64,000 bases of DNA from Microbacterium foliorum (GCF_006385575.1 NZ_CP041040.1:3162001-3226000); one strand, 5' to 3'. Shown: positions 8,986 through 23,335, counted from the first letter of the stretch. The notes: a model not told the origin generated them from the letters alone. Made by a program: numbers and translations.

Positions 8986-9045
8986 CACCTTGCGGTTTAA
9001 AGGTAGACGAAACCACCATTGAATGTCACAATCATCCGCAAGGTG
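8986..9045. promoter_or_regulatory. Widely spaced inverted repeat in the ligase/permease divergent region
   Basis: CACCTTGCGG at 8986-8995 and its exact reverse complement CCGCAAGGTG at 9036-9045 sit in the 156-nt region between the divergent ligase (8924) and permease (9081) starts. Centres are 50 bp apart. This looks like two operator half-sites or two sites able to loop, controlling both promoters; the operon's GntR regulator is the natural candidate binder. No clear -35/-10 pair was picked out with confidence. Confidence 0.4.
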
Positions 9046-9080
9046 CACCCGGCGCCTGCACGCATGCGAACGGAGAGCGG

Positions 9081-10628
9081 ATGTCCCAGCAGAGCAATGA
9101 ATCCCGCAAGGTCGCCGGAGCGACCTATACACGCGCCGCGAGTGACTATTTCGAGAAGCGCACCCTGAAGAGGTCGGCCGGAGTCTGGGGACTGTGGGGC
9201 CTCGCGGTCGCCGCCGTGATCTCGGGCGACTTCTCGGGGTGGAACTTCGGCATCGACTTCGCAGGCTTCGGCGGGATGCTCATCGCCTTCGCGATCCTCG
9301 TCGCGATGTACTACGGCATGATCTTCGCGATCGGCGAGATGGCGGCCGCGATGCCGCACACCGGGGGCGCCTACTCGTTCGCCCGCTCGGCCATGGGTCC
9401 GTGGGGCGGCCTCGTCACCGGAGCCGCCGAGACGATCGAGTACGTCGCGACCACGGCGGTGATCGTCTACTTCTCGGCGTCGTATGCCAACGGCATCACG
9501 AGTGAGCTGCTCGGCCTCGAACTACCCGGATGGGTCTGGTACCTCATCCTCTACATCGTCTTCATCGCCCTGAACTCCGCGGGCGCCGCCATCTCGTTCC
9601 GCTTCGCGATCATCGTGTCGGTGATCTCGATCGGGATCATCCTGGTCTTCTCGGCCATGGCGCTCTTCTCAGGCGCGTTCTCGTGGGATGCCCTGTGGGA
9701 CATCGTCCCCGACGAGGGCCAGTCGACCTTCCTCCCCCACGGCGTCCTGCCGATCCTCTTCGCGCTGCCGTTCGCGATGTGGTTCTTCCTGGGCATCGAG
9801 GAGCTGCCGCTCGCGGCGGAGGAATCGCACAACCCGACCCGCGACATCCCCAAGGCGGGATTCTGGGCTCGCGGCACCCTCATCGTCACCGGCCTCCTGG
9901 TGCTCTTCCTCAACACCGGCGTGCTCGGTGCCGAAGCGACAGGCACCGCGGGCGAGCCGCTGCTCGACGGCTTCCGCGCGATCGTGGGCGACCAGCTCGC
10001 CGCCGTGCTGGCGCTGTTCGCGCTGATCGGCCTGCTCGCTTCGCTGCAGGGCATCATGTTCGCCTACGGACGCAACATGTACTCGCTGTCTCGCGCCGGG
10101 TACTACCCGCGCTTCCTCTCGCTCACCGGCAAGCGCCAGACCCCCTGGGTCGCGCTCACCGTCGGCGCCGCAATCGGCTTCGTGGCGCTCATCGTGCTCG
10201 ACGTGCTCACCGCGGTCGACTCCGAGGGCGCGGGAAACGTCGCGGGTGCGATCGTGCTGAACATCGCCGTCTGGGGCGCCGTCGTCGCTTACGCGCTCCA
10301 GCTCGTGTCGTTCATCATCCTGCGCAAGAAGTTCCCGAACGTCGACCGCCCGTACGTCAGCCCGTGGGGCATCCCGGGTGCCGTGATCGCGCTGGTGATC
10401 GCCGCGCTGATCTTCGTGGGCTTCCTGCTCAACCCGACCTTCGGCCCGGCGATCATCGCGATCGCGATCGTCTACGCGATCATCCTGCTCGGATTCGGCC
10501 TGTTCTTCCGGCACCGCCTCATCCTCTCCCCCGAAGAGGAGTACGCGCTGTCGGGCGGCTCACACGGAGACCCACAGGCCGAGGGGTACGACGCGATGGA
10601 GGGCGAGATCTTCGACGGCAAGCGGTGA
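9081..10628 (+). CDS. APC-superfamily amine permease, ethanolamine permease type
   Basis: 515 residues with about 12 hydrophobic segments, an inner-membrane amino acid/amine importer. VISGDFSGWNFG (about residues 42-53) and the PHTGGAYSFARSAMGPWGG stretch are typical of ethanolamine permeases of the APC superfamily. The C-terminal roughly 40 residues are hydrophilic and acidic. ATG at 9081 is preceded by ACGGAGAG and is well upstream of the first membrane span; in-frame codons further upstream fall in the divergent regulatory region. Diverges from the ligase operon, so it probably imports that operon's substrate. Confidence 0.87.
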   Translation: MSQQSNESRKVAGATYTRAASDYFEKRTLKRSAGVWGLWGLAVAAVISGDFSGWNFGIDFAGFGGMLIAFAILVAMYYGMIFAIGEMAAAMPHTGGAYSFARSAMGPWGGLVTGAAETIEYVATTAVIVYFSASYANGITSELLGLELPGWVWYLILYIVFIALNSAGAAISFRFAIIVSVISIGIILVFSAMALFSGAFSWDALWDIVPDEGQSTFLPHGVLPILFALPFAMWFFLGIEELPLAAEESHNPTRDIPKAGFWARGTLIVTGLLVLFLNTGVLGAEATGTAGEPLLDGFRAIVGDQLAAVLALFALIGLLASLQGIMFAYGRNMYSLSRAGYYPRFLSLTGKRQTPWVALTVGAAIGFVALIVLDVLTAVDSEGAGNVAGAIVLNIAVWGAVVAYALQLVSFIILRKKFPNVDRPYVSPWGIPGAVIALVIAALIFVGFLLNPTFGPAIIAIAIVYAIILLGFGLFFRHRLILSPEEEYALSGGSHGDPQAEGYDAMEGEIFDGKR

Positions 10629-10646
10629 CGGCGCAGGAGCGCGGCT

Positions 10647-10919
10647 CTACTTGCGGTCGAAGTCGAACGCCTTGAGCAGCTCGTCGACAGCCTTGTCGCG
10701 CTCCTCCCCGCCCTCGTCGAACATGTGCGTCACGTGCGTCCGCAGATGATTCTCGAGCAGCAGACGGTTCAGCGACTCCAGTGAACGCTGGATCGCGCGG
10801 GACTGCGTGATGATGTCCATGCAGTACTCCTCGTTCTCGATCATCCGCGCGACGCCGCGCATCTGACCCTCGAGGATGCTGGTGCGGTGCAGGGCACGCT
10901 TCTTGATGTCTTCGATCAC
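10647..10919 (-). CDS. CsoR/RcnR-family (DUF156) metal- or aldehyde-sensing repressor
   Basis: 90 residues of the all-helical CsoR family. RTSILEGQMRGVARMI is the conserved DNA-binding helix region. The metal-site positions are C33, H58 and H62, with the same 25- and 4-residue spacing as CsoR, but the last ligand is His instead of Cys. That Cys-His-His pattern is closer to RcnR (Ni/Co) or formaldehyde-sensing relatives than to the copper sensor. The N-terminal His of RcnR is absent. GTG at 10919 is chosen because a TACCCT -10 box lies exactly 6 nt upstream, fitting a leaderless mRNA. No target gene is adjacent; DUF445 diverges. Confidence 0.85.
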   Translation of the reverse strand: MIEDIKKRALHRTSILEGQMRGVARMIENEEYCMDIITQSRAIQRSLESLNRLLLENHLRTHVTHMFDEGGEERDKAVDELLKAFDFDRK

Positions 10920-10925
10920 GTTTCG

Positions 10926-10931
10926 AGGGTA
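10926..10931 (-). promoter_or_regulatory. Leaderless -10 box of the CsoR-family gene
   Basis: TACCCT on the minus strand, followed by 6 nt and then the GTG start at 10919. This TANNNT-N6-start arrangement is typical of actinobacterial leaderless transcripts and recurs at several genes in the window. Confidence 0.55.
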
Positions 10932-10995
10932 CTCGGGTCCTGCGCGTATGGCGCTGGCCGAGCTCAGAGGGAACTCCGCGTGAAAGGATGACGTC

Positions 10996-12273
10996 ATGCC
11001 GCGAACACCGATGGCGCTCCTGTCGCCCGCAGACCAGGCGCGGCTCCGCGCTCTCCGACGGATGAAAGCGGTGGCGCTGGGCGCGCTGATCTTCATGGCC
11101 GTCGTCTTCGTCTTCGCGTTCGCGTTCCAGGAACGGCAGCCCTGGCTGGGCTACGTGCGGGCAGCCGCAGAAGGCGGGATGGTCGGCGCGCTGGCCGACT
11201 GGTTCGCCGTGACCGCGCTGTTCCGTCGGCCGCTCGGCCTGCCGATCCCGCACACGGCGATCATCCCGAACCGCAAGGACGAGATCGGCCGCACGCTCGG
11301 CGAGTTCGTCGAGACGAACTTCCTCGAGGCGAGCGTCGTGCGCACCAAGCTCGCCAGCACCGCGATCGCCAAGCGCGCCGGCGAATGGCTGAGCGAGCCC
11401 GCCCACGCCGAGCGCGTGGGCGCCGAGGGAGCGACGATCGCGACTGCCGTGCTCAACGCCCTCAGCGACGACGACGTGCGGGACCTCATCACCGACCTCG
11501 CTCGCGAGCACCTCGTCTCCCCCGAGTGGGGCCCGCCCGCCGGCGCCTGGCTCGAGAAGATCGTCGAGGCAGACGCGCACCACGGAGCCGTCGACCTTGC
11601 CGCCGACAGCATCGGCCGGTGGCTCGATGCGAACGCCGAGTCGTTCTCGGGGCTCATCTCGCGGAGACTTCCCGGGTGGGTGCCGAAGCTCGCGCACCGG
11701 TTCGTCGACGACACCGCCTACAACGAGGCCGTCAAGTTCGTGCGCGCTGTGCAGGCCGATCCGCAGCACCCGGCCCGAATCGCCGTCGACGGGTACCTCG
11801 CCCGCCTCGCCGACAGCCTGCAGAACGACCCGGAGACCCGGGCCAAGCTCGAGAACGCCAAGTCCTCGCTGTTCGACAGCCCTCGCGTGGGCGCCCTCGC
11901 CGCCGAGGCGTGGAACACCGCCAAGAACGGACTCCTCGCCGCCCTCGCCGACCCCGAGAGCGGACTGCGCGTGCGCGCGGCTCAGGCCCTGCAGGAGGTC
12001 GGCCAACGACTGACGACGGATGCCGCGCTGCAGCACCGCGTCGACACGTGGGTGTCGGATGCCGCCGTCTTCCTCGTCGACCGCTACCGCCACGACATCG
12101 CGTCGATCATCACCGACACCGTCGAGCGCTGGGACCCGGTCGAGACCACCGAGAAGATCGAGCTCATGGTCGGCCGCGACCTGCAGTACATCCGCCTGAA
12201 CGGCACGTTCGTCGGCGCGCTCGCGGGCCTCGCGATCTTCACGATCGCGCACCTGGTCATTCCCGGGGTCTGA
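10996..12273 (+). CDS. DUF445 family membrane-anchored protein
   Basis: 425 residues. A hydrophobic helix lies near residues 30-50, then the family motif region AAAEGGMVGALADWFAVTALFRRPLGLPIPHTAIIP (recognised by GALADWFAVTALF and IPHTAIIP). The C-terminal end has a second membrane helix (FVGALAGLAIFTIAHLVI). The middle is helical and soluble. The function of DUF445 proteins is not established; some are annotated as YheB-like membrane proteins. ATG is preceded by AAAGGA. It diverges from the CsoR-type repressor and converges on hutI. Confidence 0.85.
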   Translation: MPRTPMALLSPADQARLRALRRMKAVALGALIFMAVVFVFAFAFQERQPWLGYVRAAAEGGMVGALADWFAVTALFRRPLGLPIPHTAIIPNRKDEIGRTLGEFVETNFLEASVVRTKLASTAIAKRAGEWLSEPAHAERVGAEGATIATAVLNALSDDDVRDLITDLAREHLVSPEWGPPAGAWLEKIVEADAHHGAVDLAADSIGRWLDANAESFSGLISRRLPGWVPKLAHRFVDDTAYNEAVKFVRAVQADPQHPARIAVDGYLARLADSLQNDPETRAKLENAKSSLFDSPRVGALAAEAWNTAKNGLLAALADPESGLRVRAAQALQEVGQRLTTDAALQHRVDTWVSDAAVFLVDRYRHDIASIITDTVERWDPVETTEKIELMVGRDLQYIRLNGTFVGALAGLAIFTIAHLVIPGV

Positions 12274-12384
12274 CCTCGCATCCGTGCCTAGCGACAGCGA
12301 GCTGCGCCAGGTCGGCACGCCGAACAGCACGGCATCCGCGTCATCCTCCGCTGCTGCGAACGTGGGCCGGCACGCGGCCAGAGG

Positions 12385-13593
12385 TCATCGTGCGGCAGTG
12401 CCGAGATTCCCCGCGGCACGAGCCGCGATGACCGCAGCACCGTCTTTCCAGACCTGATCGACGAGCGGCACTCCCGGTCGATACGCGAGATGGATGCGAG
12501 TGGGAGCTTTCAGCAGCACGAGATCGGCCCGCGCACCCGGCGTGATCACGCCGACGTCGTCGCGCCGCAGCGCGAGGGCGCCACCCGCGGTCGCCGCCCA
12601 CACGGCTTCAGCGGGTGTCATCCCCATGTCGCGCACCGCGATCGCGATGCAGAACGGCATCGACGAGGTGAAGCTCGATCCCGGGTTCGTGTCGCACGCG
12701 ATCGCCACCGTGACGCCCGCGTCGATGAGTCGACGCGCATCGGGGTACGGCTGGCGGGTCGAGAACTCGACGCCGGGCAGCAGAGTGAGCACGGTGTCGG
12801 ATGCCGCGAGCGCGGCGACATCGGCATCCGTCAGGTAGGTGCCGTGGTCGACGGATGCCGCGCCGAGCTCGACCGCGAGACGGACTCCATCACCGGGGCC
12901 GAGCTGGCTCGCGTGCACGCGGGGCAAGAGGCCCTTCGCGATGCCGGCTTCGAGCACGCGCCGGGACTGCTCGACGGAGAACGCCCCGGTCTCGCAGAAC
13001 ACGTCGATCCACTTCGCATACGGCGCGCACGCCTCGAGCATCGGGCCCGCCACCAGCTCGACGTACTCGTCGGCACGGTCGGCATAGTCCGCGGGAACCA
13101 CGTGCGCACCGAGGAAGGTGACCTCCGGCGTCACCTCGGCGGCGAGCCCGACCAGGCGCTCCTCATGCTCGACGCTCAGCCCGTACCCGCTCTTGATCTC
13201 GACCGTCGTCGTGCCCTGCTCGAGCATCTCGTCGAGGAATCCGCGCAGTCGTGCGCGCAGCTCGTCATCGCTCGCCGCTCGAGTCGCCGCGACGGTCGAG
13301 CGGATGCCGCCGGCAGCGTATCTCTGCCCCGCCATCCGCGCCTCGAACTCGGCGGCACGATCGCCGCCGAACACGAGGTGGCTGTGGCTGTCGACGAACC
13401 CGGGGATGACAGCGTGACCGGACGCATCCACGGTCTCGTCGGCATCCGGTGCGTCGGCGGCGGGTCCGACCCAGGCGATCCGCTGGCCGTCGATGAGAAC
13501 GGCCGCGTCGACAAGGGTCCCGAAACGGTCGCCGCCGGATGAGCCGACGTTGGTCGTCAGCTCTCCGATGTTCGTGATCAGCGTGGTGCTCAT
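12385..13593 (-). CDS. hutI: Imidazolonepropionase
   Basis: 402 residues, amidohydrolase superfamily. Opens imidazolonepropionate to N-formimidoyl-L-glutamate, step three of histidine catabolism. The metal-binding HSH is visible as [13 protein letters not shown] (H70 and H72). KSGYGLS follows, and ACDTNPGSS near the C-terminal metal Asp is a HutI signature. ATG at 13593 overlaps the hutU stop by 4 nt. Last gene of hutHUI; no formimidoylglutamate hydrolase or deiminase gene is present here, so that step must be encoded elsewhere. Confidence 0.95.
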   Translation of the reverse strand: MSTTLITNIGELTTNVGSSGGDRFGTLVDAAVLIDGQRIAWVGPAADAPDADETVDASGHAVIPGFVDSHSHLVFGGDRAAEFEARMAGQRYAAGGIRSTVAATRAASDDELRARLRGFLDEMLEQGTTTVEIKSGYGLSVEHEERLVGLAAEVTPEVTFLGAHVVPADYADRADEYVELVAGPMLEACAPYAKWIDVFCETGAFSVEQSRRVLEAGIAKGLLPRVHASQLGPGDGVRLAVELGAASVDHGTYLTDADVAALAASDTVLTLLPGVEFSTRQPYPDARRLIDAGVTVAIACDTNPGSSFTSSMPFCIAIAVRDMGMTPAEAVWAATAGGALALRRDDVGVITPGARADLVLLKAPTRIHLAYRPGVPLVDQVWKDGAAVIAARAAGNLGTAAR

Positions 13594-15287
13594 AGCATCG
13601 GCACCTTCAGGCCGCGCTCCCGGGCGATGTCGCGAGCGTGCTCGTACCCTGCGTCGACGTGTCGCATGACACCGGTGCCCGGGTCGTTCGTGAGCACGCG
13701 TTCGAGCTTCTCCGCGGCGAGCGCCGAGCCGTCGGCCACGGTGACCTGGCCCGCGTGGATCGAGCGGCCGATCCCGACGCCGCCGCCGTGGTGCAGAGAC
13801 ACCCACGAAGCGCCGGATGCCGTGTTGAGCAGCGCGTTCAGCAGCGGCCAGTCGGCGATGGCATCCGAACCGTCCTTCATGGCCTCGGTCTCGCGGTAGG
13901 GCGATGCGACCGAACCCGAGTCGAGGTGGTCGCGGCCGATCACGATCGGCGCAGCCAGCTCACCCGACGCCACCATCTCGTTGAACTTGAGGCCCGCCAG
14001 GTGACGTTCCTTGTAGCCGAGCCAGCAGATGCGGGCGGGCAGTCCCTCGAAGTGCACCTTCTCGCCGGCCTTCTCGAGCCAGCGGTGCAGAGCCTTGTCT
14101 TCGGGGAAGAGCTCGGCGATCGCACGGTCGGTCTTGTAGATGTCCTCGGGGTCGCCCGAGAGCGCGGCCCAGCGGAAGGGCCCGCGGCCCTCTTCGAACT
14201 GAGGGCGGATGTACGCCGGCACGAATCCGGGGAACTCGAAGGCACGGTCGAAGCCGCCCAGCTGCGCCTCCGCGCGGATCGAGTTGCCGTAGTCGAAGAC
14301 CGCGGCGCCTGCGTCCTGGAACGCGACCATCGCCGCGACGTGCTGCGCCATCGATTCGCGCGAGCGGCGGGTGAACTCCTCGGCATCCCGCTCGGCCTCG
14401 GCCCTCCACTCGGCGACGGTGATGCCGACCGGCAGGTACGCGAGCGGATCGTGCGCACTGGTCTGGTCGGTGACGATGTCGATCGGCACGCCCCGACGCA
14501 GCAGCTCGGGGAAGACCTCCGCCGCGTTGCCGACGACACCGACCGACAGAGCCTCGCCGGCATCCTTCGCCGCGACGACGCGGGCGATCGCCGCGTCGAG
14601 GTCTGTCGTGTACTCGTCGAGGTATCCGTGCTCCACCCGACGCGCGAGGCGCGACTCGTCGACGTCGACGATGAGCACGGCCCCGTCGTTGAGGGTGACC
14701 GCGAGCGGCTGCGCGCCGCCCATTCCGCCGGCGCCGCCGGTCAGAGTCAGAGTGCCCTTCAGCGATTCCCTGCCGAGGGATCGGGCGACCGCCGAGAACG
14801 TCTCGTACGTTCCCTGCAGGATGCCCTGGGTTCCGATGTAGATCCATGACCCTGCGGTCATCTGGCCGTACATGATCAGACCGAGCTCTTCGAGGCGGCG
14901 GAACTCGGGCCAGTTCGCCCAGTCGCCCACGAGATTGGAGTTGGCGATGAGCACCCGCGGTGCCCACTCGTGGGTGCGGAAGACACCGACCGGCTTGCCC
15001 GACTGCACGAGAAGCGTCTCATCGGGCTCGAGCTCGTCGAGGGTGCGGACGATCGCGTCGTACGCCTCCCAGCTGCGCGCGGCCTTGCCGGTGCCGCCGT
15101 AGACGACGAGGTCTTCGGGGTGCTCGGCCACTTCGGGGTCGAGGTTGTTCATCAGCATCCGCTTGGCGGCTTCGGCACCCCAGCTCTTGGCGGTGCGCTG
15201 GTTGCCGCGGGCGGCTCGGACCACGCGCGGCCCCGCCGCGGTCGGCGTCGAGGTTGCGGTCGTCGACGTGGTGATGGTGTCAGTCAT
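13590..15287 (-). CDS. hutU: Urocanate hydratase
   Basis: 565 residues, the usual size. Converts urocanate to imidazolonepropionate using tightly bound NAD as electrophile. Conserved stretches include [40 protein letters not shown] (NAD binding) and the C-terminal [17 protein letters not shown] start at ATG 15287 (MTDTITT), which overlaps the hutH stop by 8 nt; an upstream in-frame start would lie further inside hutH. The Thr/Ser-rich first 25 residues are an unusual N-terminal tail before the conserved region. Confidence 0.95.
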   Translation of the reverse strand: MTDTITTSTTATSTPTAAGPRVVRAARGNQRTAKSWGAEAAKRMLMNNLDPEVAEHPEDLVVYGGTGKAARSWEAYDAIVRTLDELEPDETLLVQSGKPVGVFRTHEWAPRVLIANSNLVGDWANWPEFRRLEELGLIMYGQMTAGSWIYIGTQGILQGTYETFSAVARSLGRESLKGTLTLTGGAGGMGGAQPLAVTLNDGAVLIVDVDESRLARRVEHGYLDEYTTDLDAAIARVVAAKDAGEALSVGVVGNAAEVFPELLRRGVPIDIVTDQTSAHDPLAYLPVGITVAEWRAEAERDAEEFTRRSRESMAQHVAAMVAFQDAGAAVFDYGNSIRAEAQLGGFDRAFEFPGFVPAYIRPQFEEGRGPFRWAALSGDPEDIYKTDRAIAELFPEDKALHRWLEKAGEKVHFEGLPARICWLGYKERHLAGLKFNEMVASGELAAPIVIGRDHLDSGSVASPYRETEAMKDGSDAIADWPLLNALLNTASGASWVSLHHGGGVGIGRSIHAGQVTVADGSALAAEKLERVLTNDPGTGVMRHVDAGYEHARDIARERGLKVPML

Positions 15288-16821
15288 GCGCGTGCTCCTT
15301 TGCGATGCGGGCGATGGCACCGGACTGCACGAGTGCGGTCACGGCTTCGATGTCTGGAGAGAGGTAGCGGTCGGGCCCCGGTCCCGCGGCGACGGTGCGC
15401 ACCAGATCGCGCACGGCGCCGGTCGCAGGTCCGGCCTGCAGCGGAGCCCGCAGGTCGAGCGCGCGTGCCCCGGTGAGGATCTCGATGGCGACGACCCGGC
15501 CGAGTCCGTCGATCGCCCGACGGAGCTTGCGGGCCGCGGCCCAGCCCATCGACACGTGGTCCTCCTGCATCGCCGACGACGGGATCGAGTCGACGGATGC
15601 CGGCACGGCAAGGCGCTTGAGCTCCGAGACGATGCCTGCCGAGGCGTACTGAGCGATCATCAGCCCCGAGTCGACACCGACCTCGTCTGCCAGAAACGGA
15701 GGCAGCCCGTGGTTGCGTGCCGGATCGAGCGCCCTGTCGGTGCGACGCTCGGATATCGAGGCGACGTCTGCGACCGAGATCGCGAGGAAGTCGAGCACCG
15801 CAGCAACCGGCGCGCCGTGGAAGTTGCCGTTCGACTCGATACGGCCGTCGAGGGTGATGACCGGGTTGTCGATCACGCTGGCGAGCTCTCGCTCGGCGAT
15901 CGTCGAGGCATAGCCCATCGTGTCGCGCGCGGTCCCATGCACCTGAGGCGAGCAGCGCAGCGAGTACGCGTCTTGCACGCGGCCGTCCTCCGGACCCTTG
16001 TGGCTGTGCACGATGGGCGAATCACCGAGGAAGGCCCGCAGGTTCGAGGCCGATTCCGCCTGGCCCGACTGCGGACGCAGCGCCATGAGGTCGGCCGCGA
16101 ACACGGCATCCGTCCCCATCTGCGACTCCACCGACATCGCCGCCGCCATGTCTGCCGTGAGCAACAGCGTCTCGAGGTCATGCAGCGCCAGCACGAGCAT
16201 TCCCAGCATGCCGTCGGTGCCGTTGATCAGCGCGAGTCCCTCCTTCTCGACGAGAGTGAGCGGTTCGATGCCTGCGGCTGAGAGCGCCTCGGATGCCGGA
16301 ACGAGTTCGTCATCCGCCGTGCGGACGTCTCCCTCCCCCATCGTGGCGAGGGCGATGTGAGCCAGTGGAGCGAGGTCGCCCGAGCAGCCGAGCGAGCCGT
16401 ACTCGCGGACGATCGGGGTGATGCCCGCGTTCAACAGAGCCGCATAGGTCTCGACGACGACCGGCCGTACGCCCGTTCTCCCCGAGGCCAGCGTCTGCAG
16501 GCGCAGCAGCTGCAGCCCGCGCACGACCTCGCGCTCGACCTCGGCGCCGGTTCCTGCCGCGTGCGAGCGGATGAGGCTGGCCTGCAGCTGCAGCCGGCGA
16601 TCCGGGGCGATGAAGGTCGTGGCGAGTGCACCGAACCCGGTGGAGACCCCGTAGTGCGGGTGCGGGTCGGCGGCGAGGCCGTCGATGACCCGGCGCGTGT
16701 CCGCCACTCGGGCGAGAGCTGCGGGGCTGATCGTGACGGGGGCGCTGTGCCGGCCGACCGCGACGACATCGGCACTACTCAGGGGGGCATCGCCGACGAG
16801 GACGGGGGACAGTTCGGTCAT
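15280..16821 (-). CDS. hutH: Histidine ammonia-lyase
   Basis: 513 residues. Removes ammonia from histidine to give urocanate. The MIO cofactor-forming triad in [14 protein letters not shown] is Cys146-Ser147-Gly148 instead of the textbook Ala-Ser-Gly. YGVSTGFG near 57-64 carries the catalytic Tyr. Start at ATG 16821 gives [10 protein letters not shown] as in relatives and is preceded, 6 nt away, by TGGAAT at 16828-16833, a near-consensus leaderless -10; an alternative GTG lies five codons upstream. First gene of hutHUI, divergent from an IclR regulator. Confidence 0.95.
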   Translation of the reverse strand: MTELSPVLVGDAPLSSADVVAVGRHSAPVTISPAALARVADTRRVIDGLAADPHPHYGVSTGFGALATTFIAPDRRLQLQASLIRSHAAGTGAEVEREVVRGLQLLRLQTLASGRTGVRPVVVETYAALLNAGITPIVREYGSLGCSGDLAPLAHIALATMGEGDVRTADDELVPASEALSAAGIEPLTLVEKEGLALINGTDGMLGMLVLALHDLETLLLTADMAAAMSVESQMGTDAVFAADLMALRPQSGQAESASNLRAFLGDSPIVHSHKGPEDGRVQDAYSLRCSPQVHGTARDTMGYASTIAERELASVIDNPVITLDGRIESNGNFHGAPVAAVLDFLAISVADVASISERRTDRALDPARNHGLPPFLADEVGVDSGLMIAQYASAGIVSELKRLAVPASVDSIPSSAMQEDHVSMGWAAARKLRRAIDGLGRVVAIEILTGARALDLRAPLQAGPATGAVRDLVRTVAAGPGPDRYLSPDIEAVTALVQSGAIARIAKEHAHD

Positions 16822-16874
16822 GTGTCGATTCCACACCCGCCGAGTCGCGGGCGACAGCGGTTCGTGGGATCCTT

Positions 16875-16892
16875 TGTCTGTGATCCCAGACA
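16875..16892. promoter_or_regulatory. Palindromic operator candidate for the hut IclR regulator
   Basis: TGTCTGTGATCCCAGACA has perfect 6-bp arms (TGTCTG/CAGACA) and overlaps the GTG start of the IclR gene, about 55 bp upstream of hutH. Its core TCTGTGATCCCAGA resembles the motif I recall for the IclR-type HutR of Corynebacterium (TCTGwwATwCCAGA). A second pairing, TGGGATC 16865-16871 with GATCCCA 16882-16888, overlaps it. Confidence 0.55.
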
Positions 16893-17650
16893 GATCGGAT
16901 GCCGCAACTCAGGTCCCGGCAGCGGACAACACGCTGCGTATCCTGCGCTACCTCGCCGGGCGGCCGGCCCCGGTCGCTGCATCGGCCATCGCTCGCGAGC
17001 TCGAGCTGCCGCGTTCGACCGTGTATCACCTGCTCACCACTCTTGCGGCGCACGGCTTCGTGCTGCACATGAAGGAGGACCGGCGCTGGGGCCTCGGCAC
17101 TTCGGCGTTCGAGCTCGCGGGAGGCTATGCGCGACAGCAGCCTCTGGCACGTCTGGGGCGACCGCTCGTCGCGGCGCTGTCAGACCGCCTCGGCGAGAGT
17201 GCGCACCTCGCGGTGATGAGCGGTGGCGACGTGCTTTATATCGTCGAAGAGCGTGCGCCACGACGTCAGGCCCTCATCACCGATGTCGGAGTACGACTCC
17301 CGGCTCATCTGACCGCGTCGGGTCGAGCGATGCTGGCGGCGCTCCCCCGGGAACAGGTCCGCGCTCTCTATCCGAGCGCTTCAGCGTTTCCCGATCGCAC
17401 CGGACTGGGGCCCCGCACACCGAGCCAACTGCGCGAACTGCTCCGCACGGTGCGCGCACGGGGTTATGCCACGGAAGACAGCGAGGTCGCCGACGGTCTG
17501 CGCAGTGTCGGCGCCGTCGTCCGGGATCATGCGGGGTGGCCCGTCGCCGCGGTCGCGGTGACCTGGGCGGGGGGCGAGCTCGATGGACGCACGCTCGCGG
17601 ATCCCGTGATCGAGACGGCCGCCGTGCTCGAGTCCCGGATCAAGCGGTGA
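16880..17650 (+). CDS. IclR-family transcriptional regulator, probable hut regulator
   Basis: 256 residues. N-terminal winged helix: NTLRILRYLAGRP, then ASAIARELELPRSTVYHLLTTL. The C-terminal IclR effector domain spans about 85-250 (GESAHLAVMSGGDVLYI, LPAHLTASGRAMLA, GYATEDSEV). Diverges from hutH, so it probably senses a histidine catabolite. The GTG start at 16880 is chosen because the in-frame sequence upstream reads antisense into hutH and is unlike the family; the true start could be a few codons further down, since a likely operator overlaps this codon. No clear ribosome site. Confidence 0.85.
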   Translation: MIPDRSDAATQVPAADNTLRILRYLAGRPAPVAASAIARELELPRSTVYHLLTTLAAHGFVLHMKEDRRWGLGTSAFELAGGYARQQPLARLGRPLVAALSDRLGESAHLAVMSGGDVLYIVEERAPRRQALITDVGVRLPAHLTASGRAMLAALPREQVRALYPSASAFPDRTGLGPRTPSQLRELLRTVRARGYATEDSEVADGLRSVGAVVRDHAGWPVAAVAVTWAGGELDGRTLADPVIETAAVLESRIKR

Positions 17651-17681
17651 TAACGCGCGCGGGCACGAACGCACGTTAACG

Positions 17682-17715
17682 CAGAAAAGCCACCCAACAT
17701 TGGGTGGCTTTTCTG
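17682..17715. terminator. Bidirectional terminator of the rRNA operon and IclR gene
   Basis: A 15-bp perfect stem (arms 17682-17696 and 17701-17715, 4-nt loop) carries A-rich and T-rich ends, giving GGCTTTTCT on both strands. It lies 32 nt after the IclR stop and about 10 nt past the 5S rRNA 3' end. A strong intrinsic terminator in both directions. Confidence 0.85.
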
Positions 17716-17725
17716 TGTAAAAGAA

Positions 17726-17843
17726 GTCCGGCGGTGTCCTACTCTCCCACAGGGTCCCCCCTGCAGTACCATCGGCGCTGTGAGGCTTAGCTTCCGGGTT
17801 CGGAATGTAACCGGGCGTTTCCCTCACGCTATGGCCGCCGAAA
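17726..17843 (-). rRNA. rrf: 5S ribosomal RNA
   Basis: About 118 nt. The minus strand begins GTTTCGGCGGCCATAGCG and closes with AGTAGGACACCGCCGGAC, pairing the two ends as in helix I. The interior CATTCCGAACCCGGAAGCTAAG is the universal 5S loop region (seen around 17785-17810). Ends are approximate to a few bases. Last gene of the 16S-23S-5S operon. Confidence 0.95.
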
Positions 17844-17890
17844 CACTATAGATGTTTCAATCAAAACACATAACAAAGTCATTGTCATGC

Positions 17891-17915
17891 GGTTCTCGAC
17901 CGTACATCGAGAACC
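17891..17915 (-). other. Hairpin in the 23S-5S spacer
   Basis: GGTTCTCGA at 17891-17899 and TCGAGAACC at 17907-17915 form a perfect 9-bp stem with a 7-nt loop, between the 23S 3' end and 5S. Likely part of a processing stem in the precursor RNA. Confidence 0.4.
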
Positions 17916-17946
17916 ACTCAGTGGACGCGTAGCACCAACAAACGGT

Positions 17947-22983
<5,037 letters not shown>

Positions 22984-23235
22984 AAAAGAAATGCATACGA
23001 CACCGGGAAAACGGTGACGCAGCGAGTTTGATGCTGACCAAAGAGACAAATTCATTGCTGACTTCATCCGAATGCCAACCCCCCGAAAGGAGTTGGTCTT
23101 TGATCCAAAGGAATTCTCACCCAGCCGAAGCTAGACGAGGATAATTTGGCATTTGACAAGTGCACGCTGTTGAGTTCTCAAGGATCGGATGCTCCCACGA
23201 CCCAGTCATCACAACCAGGCCCGAAGGGCAACTTC
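22984..23235 (-). other. 16S rRNA leader region
   Basis: Transcribed leader between the proximal promoter and 16S. It contains the antitermination-like block TTGAGAACTCAACAGCGTG (minus strand, about 23163-23182) and a CCAAC/GTTGG hairpin near 23077-23096. No open frame of interest. The T-rich stretch just before 16S is on the minus strand. Confidence 0.6.
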
Positions 23236-23238
23236 TCT

Positions 23239-23266
23239 ATCTTATCTTCGCATTTCCGGCTGTCAA
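23239..23266 (-). promoter_or_regulatory. rRNA promoter P2 (proximal)
   Basis: Minus strand: TTGACA (23266-23261), 16-nt spacer, TAAGAT (23244-23239). The spacer and flanks match the distal copy about 97 nt upstream: both read TCGATTTGACAGC and, after the -10, GAAGTTGCC. Confidence 0.8.
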
Positions 23267-23335
23267 ATCGACACGCCGTAATGTTCAGAACCAGATCTGC
23301 AGCTCGGGGCTCAAGGCCGCCGAGGCAACTTCACT

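Noticed and set aside
3904..10628. Putrescine (Puu) pathway as the assignment
   Set aside because: No gamma-glutamylputrescine oxidase gene here and the permease and SDR fit ethanolamine better; kept only as an alternative.
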